6,412 nucleotides of DNA from positions 1-6,412 of the forward strand of contig JAEDNZ010000109.1 in the NCBI GenBank assembly GCA_016302215.1. Direction: 5' to 3'. The stretch is from Muribaculaceae bacterium (GTDB lineage Bacteria > Bacteroidota > Bacteroidia > Bacteroidales > Muribaculaceae). The notes under the pieces are model-generated. The model was not told the DNA's origin. It saw nothing but the letters and a program-made list of their open reading frames with translations, and made no database searches. The position numbers and the translations under genes were made by a program. Below are positions 1 through 6,327 of the stretch, in pieces. Position 1 is the stretch's first letter; the number at the start of each line of letters is the position of its first letter.

Positions 1-3000
1 TTAACGTACAGCTACTTTGAATGCTTTGTCGGCGACTGTCACGATGTATATGCCGGGAGCTACGGGCAGGGCAATAGTGCCGGCACGAGTTACGGCCGCA
101 GCAGTTGCGGCGCCATTTGCGCTATACACGTTGACGGGCATGTCAGCGTCAGCGGCAGTGACAACGATAGCACCGGCGGCAGCAGCAACCTGCACGGCGG
201 TGTCGGCTGCTACGTCAGCAACGCCGGCAGCCCATACGGGGAAGAGGTTGGTGTAGATGACCACGTCGGGCAGCTCCTCGTTGGTCATGACGCACATCAC
301 GGCTTCTCCGGGAGCGTGGAAGTTGGCGAGGAATGTGGTAACGCCATTGGAGAGGGTGTATTCGGCGTCTTCGATGAGCTGCTCACCCACGAGCTCGCCG
401 GCCTCGTCGTATTCGGGCATGCCTAAGTACCAGGCGTAAGTGGTGGCGGTGTCGCCCACGAAAGCTTGGCTGCTGAGGTCCACGGTGCCGTCAGTAGGCT
501 CATCGATGGTGATAGGAGCCTGGTCAGCGTAGAGGTAGAAAGACCAATTGTCGCGTTTCTGCGGCAGCGTGGCAAAGGTGAAGTAGTTCTGGTCGATGTA
601 AAGCACCGTGAGTGCGTTGAGGTCGTCAACGTTGATGTCAGAGAGCTTATTAGCGCTGAGGAAGAGGTTGTTGAGGCCTGTGGCTCCGCTGAGGTCAATC
701 TCGGTGAGCTCGTTTTGACGTAGGTCGAGGCTCCAGAGATTGTTGTTTCCGGCCAGCGTGATATTCTGCACATGGCTGTTGGGCAGGGTGACCACGCCCA
801 GGTTAGGCGCCTTTGACAGGTCGATGTCGGCGATGTTGTTGTTAGGCAGGGCCAGGGCGTAGAGCGACGGGTAATGCTCCAGGTCAATCGAGGTTATGCC
901 GCAGTTGTCGAAAGTCAGCTCGGCGAGGTTGCTCACGTTGGCCGGCATGGTGATTTGTGGTGTGCCGGCATTGTAGAGGAAGAGCGCACGAATGTTCTTG
1001 AACTTGCTGAAGTCCACGTTGGTAGCCTTGACATCGCGCATCGAGAACACAGACATATCATCGTCGGCATCGTAAGAGAATATGGTGACGGTAGTCTCGG
1101 CGGGAGCGCTGACGTTGAACAGGGTGTATTGAGTGTCAAGCACATACTGCTCGAGGAAGTTCTTTTCGCCCTCCCAGTCGATATATAGGGTGGTGCCTTT
1201 GTGATAAGCGGCGAGAGAGAGCACACCCTCGGCGGCGTCGGCCGTTGTGAACGAAGCCACTACGTTTTGTGGCATCGCAGCCGCCTCGATAGGCGTGGTG
1301 CGGTAAGCGTTGTCGCCGACGAATGCGGGCAGTGCGCTATTGGTCATGGCGCAGTAGATGTTGCCTACGTTGGTGTTGACAAACTTGAATTTGCCGGGGG
1401 CTAAGGTCTGATAGTCGGTGCCCTCGGTGAGGAGGGTGCCGTCAGCCTTGCACCAAGCAAAGGAGGTAGCTGTGCCGTCAGATGCAGTGGCGAGTGATGA
1501 TAGGTTGACACCCGGGCCTTTGGTGGGGATGGAGTAGGGCGACTGGGGCGCGTAGATATACTCAGCAGCGTCGCACATGGGCACTGTGGCGATGGTGAAG
1601 TCGTTGTCAGCGAGGTCGAGATACTCGAGCACTGACACTTCGGGCATTGTCACTTGAGTCATCTTGTTGCCGGAGAGGTCAGCGCGGCGCAGGGCGTAGC
1701 CGTAGAATAGCTGAGCCGAGGAGAGCTGATTGTCGCTGAGGTCGAGTGTCTCCAGATTGTCGATGTCTTTGAGGTCAAGCTCGGCGAGGTTGTTTCCGCT
1801 GAGGTCGAGGTGGTGTATGGTCAGCGGCGAATCCAGGGTGAACGATGTGAGCTGATTGTCGGCGACGGCGATGTCGGCCAGGAGGCTCTTGGTGTAGTAA
1901 CCGTTGATGCCTTCGAGGGCGAGATTGGTGAGGTTGTTGCCGCTGAGGTTGAGGTGACGGAGGCAGCGGTTGTATTGCAGGTCAATGCTGTAGAGGTCAG
2001 CGTTAGTGATTTCGAGGTATCGCAGGCCGGCTTGCTTGCTGAGGTCTATGCTTGAGAGAGGATAGCCATCGATTGCAAAGCCGCTGAGCATCACCTCGTC
2101 ATCGACGTAGATAATTTTGGGACCATAGCCCACGGTAAGCACTACGTTAGGCTCCTCGGGCAGCACGTCGGTGGTGATATTGTCGATGGTGGTTAGCACG
2201 CCGGTGCCGGGGTCGATGTAAATGGACTTGGGATTATCGGCCGAGGCTCCATCGACGGCCACTTTGAGGCTCATTGAGCCGTCGGCGAAGGTGCCGTTGA
2301 AGGTAAGTACGGCAGATGGCTTGCCATATTCGGCGGCAGTCTTGACCTTGAATTTGGTAGTGGACATGGGGTACTGCTCAAAGCCGGTGTTGGAGAATTG
2401 CACGAATACGCTGTCGGGTATAGCTTCGTGGAATGTGACCTTTCCGTCGGCGTAAGAGTATTTCGAGCTTTCGACGAGCGAGGGCACATCAGGCGAGCTC
2501 TCGCTGTAGATGTAGAGGAGCGCGCCTGTGGTGGTGCCGTCGCGCAGCACTTTGTCGCTGAAGTCAAAGGTGTCGCCCACCTTCACCGAGTGAGGCATGG
2601 CCATGGGTCGCTGAGAGTAGTAGTATTCGTTCCACTGGCCCTCGTCGAGCGGCATATTGTTGAATGTCAGGTAGTTGCCGGTGAGGTCCACGTTGTAGAG
2701 GTTGGTGTTTGCGCTCAGGTCGAGATAAGAGAGCTGATTGTCGCGCACGTTGAGGTGGAATAGGTCGGCATTTTTGCTGAGGTCAAGCTCTGTGAGGTTG
2801 TTGCCGTTGAGGAATAGGTAATAGAGCTTGGTGTTGTGAGAGACGTCAATCGAGGAGAGCTTGACATCGGTGTTCATCGAGCCTGACGAGTGCGATGCAT
2901 AGAACTGATACAGGTCAGGGCACTGCGATAGGTCGATGCTGCCGATGCGTGTGTCAGAGATGTTGAGGATTTGCAGCTTGGGGTTGTGAGTGACGTCGAG

Positions 3001-3699
3001 GGAGGCCACGTTGGTGTTGTCAATCGATAGCTTTGTGAGGTTAGGGCATTGAGAGGGGTCGCAGGTGTTGAGAGAGAGGCAATGCCAAGCGTCAAAAGTC
3101 AGCAGGGTGGGGTAATCGGTGAGAGAGAAGTCAGCAGATAGATTTCCCACAATGTTGATATCCAGGAACAGCAGCCTGTCCTTTGGTCCTATCACCAGCG
3201 GCGACTTGCTGAAGGCGTTGTCGTTGAGGTATAAGGCACGGATTTTGGTGTTAGGGCTGAGGTCGAGGCTCTCCAGCTCGTTGTGGCTGAGCTCGAGGAT
3301 GTCGAGGTTGACGGCTTGCGACAAGTCTATGTCAGTGATTGCGCAACCGTGAGCGTCGATAACGTCGATTGCCGAAGCGTCGCCATAGATTTTCACAATG
3401 CCCTCGGCTGTGACGGTGCATTGGATGGTAGCGCCCTCGATGGTGCCGGTCTCGGCGTCGATGGTTGCGGGCACCAGCTCCACGTATTTGCGAGTGCCGC
3501 TGCCGCAGTCCACCTCTACATAGGCATCGGTTACCATAGAGCCGAGTGTGAGTTGTATCACATTGGCGGCGCCGGAGTTGGCGTAGGCGTTGGTGTGAAT
3601 GGTGATTGACGGTTCGTCGGCGCGAGCTTCGGGTGCGAAGCACATCAAAGCGCCGACAGAGGCGAGAAGCATCGCCCGCGTCATAATGTTGGCTTTCAT
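1..3699 (-). CDS. Secreted multi-module leucine-rich-repeat protein with T9SS-type C-terminal sorting domain
   Basis: This is a 1232-residue protein, probably displayed on the cell surface or released. Residues 1-27 form a signal peptide with hydrophobic core AMLLASVGALM and a likely signal peptidase I site after A-R-A27. The mature part has three similar units: about 28-455, 463-806 and 812-1155. Each has a beta-rich lead-in of about 85 residues, an LRR block (about 120-345, 548-701, 892-1041) and a beta-rich Ig-like or cap domain. The repeats are about 21 residues long, of the form LxxLDLSxNxxLxxLxLSxNxL, roughly 24 in all. Residues 1157-1232 resemble a T9SS type A sorting domain, with PGIYIV and a final KVAVR. 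LRR arrays of this kind usually bind proteins or glycans; no catalytic motif is visible, and the ligand is unknown. The first ATG is chosen because it leaves a complete signal peptide; M6 is an in-frame alternative. No Shine-Dalgarno is present. The gene lies 58 nt downstream of the S8 protease gene and is probably co-transcribed with it. The TAA stop is at the window edge. Confidence 0.93.
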   Translation of the reverse strand: MKANIMTRAMLLASVGALMCFAPEARADEPSITIHTNAYANSGAANVIQLTLGSMVTDAYVEVDCGSGTRKYVELVPATIDAETGTIEGATIQCTVTAEGIVKIYGDASAIDVIDAHGCAITDIDLSQAVNLDILELSHNELESLDLSPNTKIRALYLNDNAFSKSPLVIGPKDRLLFLDINIVGNLSADFSLTDYPTLLTFDAWHCLSLNTCDPSQCPNLTKLSIDNTNVASLDVTHNPKLQILNISDTRIGSIDLSQCPDLYQFYASHSSGSMNTDVKLSSIDVSHNTKLYYLFLNGNNLTELDLSKNADLFHLNVRDNQLSYLDLSANTNLYNVDLTGNYLTFNNMPLDEGQWNEYYYSQRPMAMPHSVKVGDTFDFSDKVLRDGTTTGALLYIYSESSPDVPSLVESSKYSYADGKVTFHEAIPDSVFVQFSNTGFEQYPMSTTKFKVKTAAEYGKPSAVLTFNGTFADGSMSLKVAVDGASADNPKSIYIDPGTGVLTTIDNITTDVLPEEPNVVLTVGYGPKIIYVDDEVMLSGFAIDGYPLSSIDLSKQAGLRYLEITNADLYSIDLQYNRCLRHLNLSGNNLTNLALEGINGYYTKSLLADIAVADNQLTSFTLDSPLTIHHLDLSGNNLAELDLKDIDNLETLDLSDNQLSSAQLFYGYALRRADLSGNKMTQVTMPEVSVLEYLDLADNDFTIATVPMCDAAEYIYAPQSPYSIPTKGPGVNLSSLATASDGTATSFAWCKADGTLLTEGTDYQTLAPGKFKFVNTNVGNIYCAMTNSALPAFVGDNAYRTTPIEAAAMPQNVVASFTTADAAEGVLSLAAYHKGTTLYIDWEGEKNFLEQYVLDTQYTLFNVSAPAETTVTIFSYDADDDMSVFSMRDVKATNVDFSKFKNIRALFLYNAGTPQITMPANVSNLAELTFDNCGITSIDLEHYPSLYALALPNNNIADIDLSKAPNLGVVTLPNSHVQNITLAGNNNLWSLDLRQNELTEIDLSGATGLNNLFLSANKLSDINVDDLNALTVLYIDQNYFTFATLPQKRDNWSFYLYADQAPITIDEPTDGTVDLSSQAFVGDTATTYAWYLGMPEYDEAGELVGEQLIEDAEYTLSNGVTTFLANFHAPGEAVMCVMTNEELPDVVIYTNLFPVWAAGVADVAADTAVQVAAAAGAIVVTAADADMPVNVYSANGAATAAAVTRAGTIALPVAPGIYIVTVADKAFKVAVR
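4..231 (-). other. T9SS type A-like C-terminal sorting domain of the LRR protein
   Basis: Residues about 1157-1232. The pattern is the usual one for this domain: a leading GV, a strand (GAIVVTA), a VNVYSANG turn, a PGIYIV strand and a last strand KAFKVAVR at the C-terminus. In the family this domain directs cargo through the type IX machinery and is normally cleaved off on export. The first part is unusually alanine-rich, about 22 of 54 residues in 1157-1210. The assignment rests on pattern and position, not on a profile search. Confidence 0.75.
577..1026 (-). repeat. LRR block 3 (about residues 892-1041)
   Basis: About seven repeats from TNVDFSKFKNI to YFTFATLP. Regular units are GITSIDLEHYPSLYALALPN, NIADIDLSKAPNLGVVTLPN, HVQNITLAGNNNLWSLDLRQ and ELTEIDLSGATGLNNLFLSA. 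The repeats after the first are uniformly 21 residues long, which makes this the most regular of the three arrays. Confidence 0.88.
1597..2058 (-). repeat. LRR block 2 (about residues 548-701)
   Basis: About seven repeats starting at PLSSIDLSKQ and ending at FTIATVP. Clear units are CLRHLNLSGNNLTNLAL, HHLDLSGNNLAELDL and NLETLDLSDNQLSSAQL. One unit (about 591-617) is expanded by some six residues around GINGYYTKSL. The closing motif matches those of blocks 1 and 3. Confidence 0.88.
2665..3342 (-). repeat. LRR block 1 (about residues 120-345)
   Basis: About ten repeats, the longest of the three arrays. Regular units include ELESLDLSPNTKIRALYLND, NLTELDLSKNADLFHLNVRD and QLSYLDLSANTNLYNVDLTG. 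Two or three units near residues 160-215 are degenerate and lack the LDLS core. An insertion containing SSGSMNTDVK (about 271-280) interrupts the array before the last three regular repeats. The block ends in YLTFNNMP, the equivalent of the motif that closes blocks 2 and 3. The repeats look like the 21-residue bacterial LRR class, not the BspA (LRR_5) class, since no IP-sV-xIG-xAF signature is seen. Confidence 0.88.
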
Positions 3700-3757
3700 T
3701 TGTTGTGTGTTAGGTTGTAGTTGCTATTATGATGGTAAAATGTTGATTGCATGGATA
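3700..3757 (-). promoter_or_regulatory. Short protease-LRR intergenic leader
   Basis: These 58 nt separate the protease stop from the LRR start. They are AT-rich, with no convincing hairpin plus T-run and no good match to the Bacteroidota promoter (TTG and TAnnTTTG), so read-through from the protease gene is the simplest reading. Upstream of the ATG the minus strand reads CTAACACACAACAA, with no Shine-Dalgarno. The TAACACAC octamer also lies immediately before the protease start. The region is A/C-rich, as expected of leaders in a group that mostly does not use Shine-Dalgarno pairing. Confidence 0.5.
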
Positions 3758-6049
3758 TTATCTTACGGCTATGCGAGCGGCGCCGGCGCCGTTGACGCTG
3801 ACCACGTAGATGCCGGGTGTGAGCGCGCTGCAGTCGAGCGATAGCTCGGCGCCCTCGGAGCATGCTGCGGAGATGACGCGCGTGCCGCTGACGCTAAACA
3901 CGGTGGCTTCGAAGCCGTCGGCGCCGTCGGCGAGGACACGGTAGCAGCCGTTGCCGTCAGCCACGATGGTGAGGGCGTTGGCTCGGTCGTTGACAGCGAT
4001 GTCATTGACACCCAAGGTGGCTATGACCTCCTTAAGGCCGGCGTAGGCGTCAAACTTGCCGGTGCCCCATTGCACGGGGTTGCCGGCGCGCACATCGTCA
4101 TCGACGATGGCCGTGCGGCGTATGATGTCCTTGGCTTTGTCGCATGTGAGAGAGGGGTCAGCCTCGAGCCATGTGGCGATAGCACCGCTGACGGCCGGCG
4201 TTGACATAGACGAGCCAATGGCCTGAGTGTAGTAGTCGGTGCGCGCGCCGCGCGTCAGCTGCGCCGACATCTCTTTGTTGACATTGATGTTGAGCTGCGA
4301 GTTGATGGCGTAGTAATAGTTGCAGGCAGATATAACCGAAGCACCCGGGGCGCAAACGTCAGGCAGCGAGCGGCCGTCGATGAGTGTGCCCCATGAGGAG
4401 AACGGGCTCACCTCGCCCTCGGTGAAGCCGTATGACTCGGTGGTGCCGCCGATGAGGGGCCATCGCTCGCGTGTGGTCCAGGCGCCGACCACTATGGCGT
4501 TGTGTCCGCAGGCCATGTCGCTGAGGGTGCCGTCGCAGGTAGGCTCGTCGTAGCCGTCCTTGCCGTAGCTTGATAGCACCTGATAGAAGCCGTCGCCATA
4601 GGCATCAATGCGCTGTCCGGCGGAGCCGGTCACCTTAAAACCGATGATGTATTTCTCATTGAGGTTGGCATCGGTGTCCACGCCGTAGATGCTCATGAGA
4701 CCGTAGTACCGACCGTTGTCGGGGTCATAACCGGCACCGAGGCCAATGTAGCTTTTTTCGCCGAAGTATTTGCGCAAGATGCTGTTGGAGATGTCGCCCT
4801 CGTAGGTGGCTGTACCAACATACCACACGCCTTCCTCGCCGGCATTTGGGTCGGCGACGAAGTTTTCGACAATCTGGTTGCGCGAGGTGTTGTAGATAAT
4901 GACTTCGAATGTGAAGGGAGTGTCGTCAGAGCTATACACCTGTACCTGGCCGTAGCGAGTGCCGGCCACAGCGTCAGGTTTGATGAAGCAGGCGGCGGTG
5001 TTGTCATCGTCGGTGAGCGTCTTTGTCAGGACTATGGGGAGGTCGCCCTCGTTGCCGGCGGCGATGCACACGGGAATGCCTGTCTCTTGGGTGAAGAGGT
5101 CGAGATAGCGGTTCATGGTCTGAGTGCCGTCATGGGGGCCTATGTTAGAGCCGAGCGAGAGGTTGATGACCATGGGCTTGCCATAATAGTAGGCATATCC
5201 GGCCAGCTCCTCCATGGCGTTGGCGATGTAGTAGTCGTTGAGCTCGCAGGATCCGACGGCGAGTCGGGCATCGTAGGCGATGCCGTAGTATGGGTTTTCG
5301 ATGTCGGTGATGGCGGCGGAGGCGATGTTGTCGGGGTCAATTTGCGCAGCTTTGATTGAGCGGCCGCGGCTGCCGGCCATGATGTTGAGGGTGTGCGCGC
5401 CGTGGAAGGTGCCGTTGTTGTCGGTAGCTACGGCGAGGGCGTCATCGCCCTCATATCCTTCGATGGTGATTTCGCCGCTATTGTCTTCAGCTACGAAGAT
5501 GAAGTAGTCCATGCGCGAGTGGCCGTCGTCATCGAGAAAGGCGCTGTGGTTGGGGTCAAAGCCGTTGTCCACGATGCCGGCCAAGACACCGCGACCGGTG
5601 TAGGCCTGAGGCAGGTCGTCGCCGGCGTGTATCTTATCGGCGCCGATGGCTGAGCGCACGCGGTCGAGCTTTGGCTTGACGCTGCGCGAGAGCGCCACGC
5701 GCGCCACTGACGGCAGAGCGGCAATGTCCTCGATGCGGCTCATGGCCACTGTGCAGAGCACTATGTCGCCACGTCGGGCGGTGATGTGAGCGCCGGCGGC
5801 TACGAGGTCAGAGATGTCAGCGCCCGGAGTCAGGCGCACAAAGGTGGGCAGCATCTTGTCGGCGGCAGCTTGACGAGAGGCGCGGCGCAGCGGCACCGTG
5901 ATGTCATCGACGCGTGCGGCATCGGCGCTGATGCCCATGCGCTCGGCGTGCAGCGTCATGCGGTCAGCGAGGCTGAGCGCCGAGTGGTCGCCTGCCATAG
6001 CTATGATGGCAGAACCGGCGGCTAAGAGAGGTAGGATAAAACGTCTCAT
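3758..6049 (-). CDS. Secreted subtilisin-like serine peptidase (family S8) with T9SS-type C-terminal domain
   Basis: This 763-residue endopeptidase has a signal peptide at 1-19 (hydrophobic LPLLAAGSAIIA, likely cleavage after A-M-A19). Residues about 64-125 look like an N-terminal prodomain (LPTFVRLTPGADISDL, then a stretch ending LPSVARVAL). The S8 catalytic domain spans about 150-675. Asp161 is in GIVDNGFD, His216 in FHGAH, the oxyanion Asn333 in AAGNEG and Ser614 in GSSMSTP. Further S8 landmarks are FSSWG (550-554), PDVCAPG (563-569) and WGTGKFDAYAGL (661-672). The full set predicts an active enzyme. About 200 residues between Asn333 and FSSWG include a beta-rich insertion (about 340-495) absent from minimal subtilisins. 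Residues 679-763 are a T9SS-like sorting domain with TPGIYVV and a terminal IAVR. The ATG chosen gives an intact signal peptide; there is no Shine-Dalgarno. The gene probably heads a unit with the LRR gene downstream. Its substrate is unknown; host, dietary or bacterial protein are all possible. Confidence 0.94.
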   Translation of the reverse strand: MRRFILPLLAAGSAIIAMAGDHSALSLADRMTLHAERMGISADAARVDDITVPLRRASRQAAADKMLPTFVRLTPGADISDLVAAGAHITARRGDIVLCTVAMSRIEDIAALPSVARVALSRSVKPKLDRVRSAIGADKIHAGDDLPQAYTGRGVLAGIVDNGFDPNHSAFLDDDGHSRMDYFIFVAEDNSGEITIEGYEGDDALAVATDNNGTFHGAHTLNIMAGSRGRSIKAAQIDPDNIASAAITDIENPYYGIAYDARLAVGSCELNDYYIANAMEELAGYAYYYGKPMVINLSLGSNIGPHDGTQTMNRYLDLFTQETGIPVCIAAGNEGDLPIVLTKTLTDDDNTAACFIKPDAVAGTRYGQVQVYSSDDTPFTFEVIIYNTSRNQIVENFVADPNAGEEGVWYVGTATYEGDISNSILRKYFGEKSYIGLGAGYDPDNGRYYGLMSIYGVDTDANLNEKYIIGFKVTGSAGQRIDAYGDGFYQVLSSYGKDGYDEPTCDGTLSDMACGHNAIVVGAWTTRERWPLIGGTTESYGFTEGEVSPFSSWGTLIDGRSLPDVCAPGASVISACNYYYAINSQLNINVNKEMSAQLTRGARTDYYTQAIGSSMSTPAVSGAIATWLEADPSLTCDKAKDIIRRTAIVDDDVRAGNPVQWGTGKFDAYAGLKEVIATLGVNDIAVNDRANALTIVADGNGCYRVLADGADGFEATVFSVSGTRVISAACSEGAELSLDCSALTPGIYVVSVNGAGAARIAVR
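3761..4015 (-). other. T9SS type A-like C-terminal sorting domain of the S8 peptidase
   Basis: Residues about 679-763, after the catalytic domain ends at GLKEVIATLG. It starts GVNDIAV, has an ATVFSVSGTRV turn (the equivalent of VNVYSANG in the LRR protein), a TPGIYVVSVNG strand and the final ARIAVR. Three cysteines (C702, C730, C740) lie in it. It matches the C-terminus of the downstream LRR protein in layout, which supports export by the same route. Confidence 0.78.
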
Positions 6050-6081
6050 AGTGTGTTAACGACTTTTGGATTGGTTTGGAG

Positions 6082-6111
6082 TAAGGATAGATATTGCTGA
6101 TAATGTCATAA
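6082..6111 (-). promoter_or_regulatory. Weak candidate promoter for the protease-LRR unit
   Basis: On the minus strand, TTA (6111-6109), 19 nt, then TATCCTTA (6089-6082) resembles the Bacteroidota primary sigma pattern TTG-N19/20-TAnnTTTG. It matches only four of the six fixed -7 positions and two of three in the -33 element. The position is sensible: transcription would begin near 6075, giving a leader of roughly 25 nt before the ATG at 6049. A promoter somewhere in this gap is expected because of the terminator just upstream; this exact site is tentative. Confidence 0.25.
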
Positions 6112-6248
6112 GATAGCCGCCCGGAGCGAGGGGCTCGGCATCGGCAGTAATGTGGGGTGGCGGAGGCTACGACCTGTCGCGGGGGCGGTGGCTAAATGCT
6201 TGGGGTGAAGGTGTCATCGGTGAGAGTGGAAATAAAGAGGTAGTTAAG
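6112..6248. other. Non-coding stretch upstream of the protease gene
   Basis: No credible gene is seen here on either strand. It holds a small GC-rich inverted repeat at 6116-6139 (GCCG-CCC ... GGG-CT-CGGC, 8-nt loop) and two G-rich runs on the plus strand (6152-6166 and 6179-6191), which make the minus-strand RNA C-rich. Whether any of this is regulatory is unknown. Confidence 0.4.
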
Positions 6249-6300
6249 AAAAAAGGGCATATTCCCTTCACGCCCGAGGCGATGATATAGGGAATATGCC
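6249..6300 (-). terminator. Intrinsic terminator of the upstream gene
   Basis: Read on the minus strand, GGCATATTCCCT (6300-6289) pairs perfectly with AGGGAATATGCC (6267-6256), followed by C and six T (6254-6249). The 21-nt loop contains a second small stem, CGCC/GGCG, with a 3-nt loop. It lies 27 nt after the stop of the upstream gene. On the plus strand the stem is followed by ATTAATTTT, a poorer T-run, so activity in that direction would be weak. Confidence 0.88.
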
Positions 6301-6327
6301 ATTAATTTTGTGGTGAATACTAACGTA

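Noticed and set aside
423..887. Minus-strand frame of 154 codons overlapping the LRR gene
   Set aside because: It is a shifted frame of LRR block 3, rich in Ser/Thr/Pro as expected from out-of-frame reading, with no start signal or domain.
2398..2763. Plus-strand open frame of 121 codons inside the LRR gene
   Set aside because: It is antisense to a well-supported gene, has no recognisable domain, and follows from the codon pattern of the repeats. The other plus-strand frames across 17-5653 were rejected for the same reason.
577..3342. BspA-type (LRR_5) or internalin identity for the LRR protein
   Set aside because: The IP-sV-xIG-xAF signature of BspA repeats is missing, and there is no LPXTG or GW anchor as in internalins; the C-terminus points to type IX export.
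3640..3651. Possible lipoprotein signal (Cys20) in the LRR protein
   Set aside because: The residues before the cysteine are A-L-M, which do not fit a lipobox (small residues at -3 to -1), whereas A-R-A27 fits signal peptidase I well.
6190..6240. Small minus-strand ORF in the intergenic gap (starts MTPSPQAF, about 16 codons)
   Set aside because: It is too short, lacks any supporting start signal or conservation evidence, and ends at a TAG within C-rich sequence.
6249..6300. Inverted repeat as an insertion-sequence end or CRISPR repeat
   Set aside because: There is a single copy with no transposase, target duplication or spacers, and the T-run after the stop codon explains it as a terminator.
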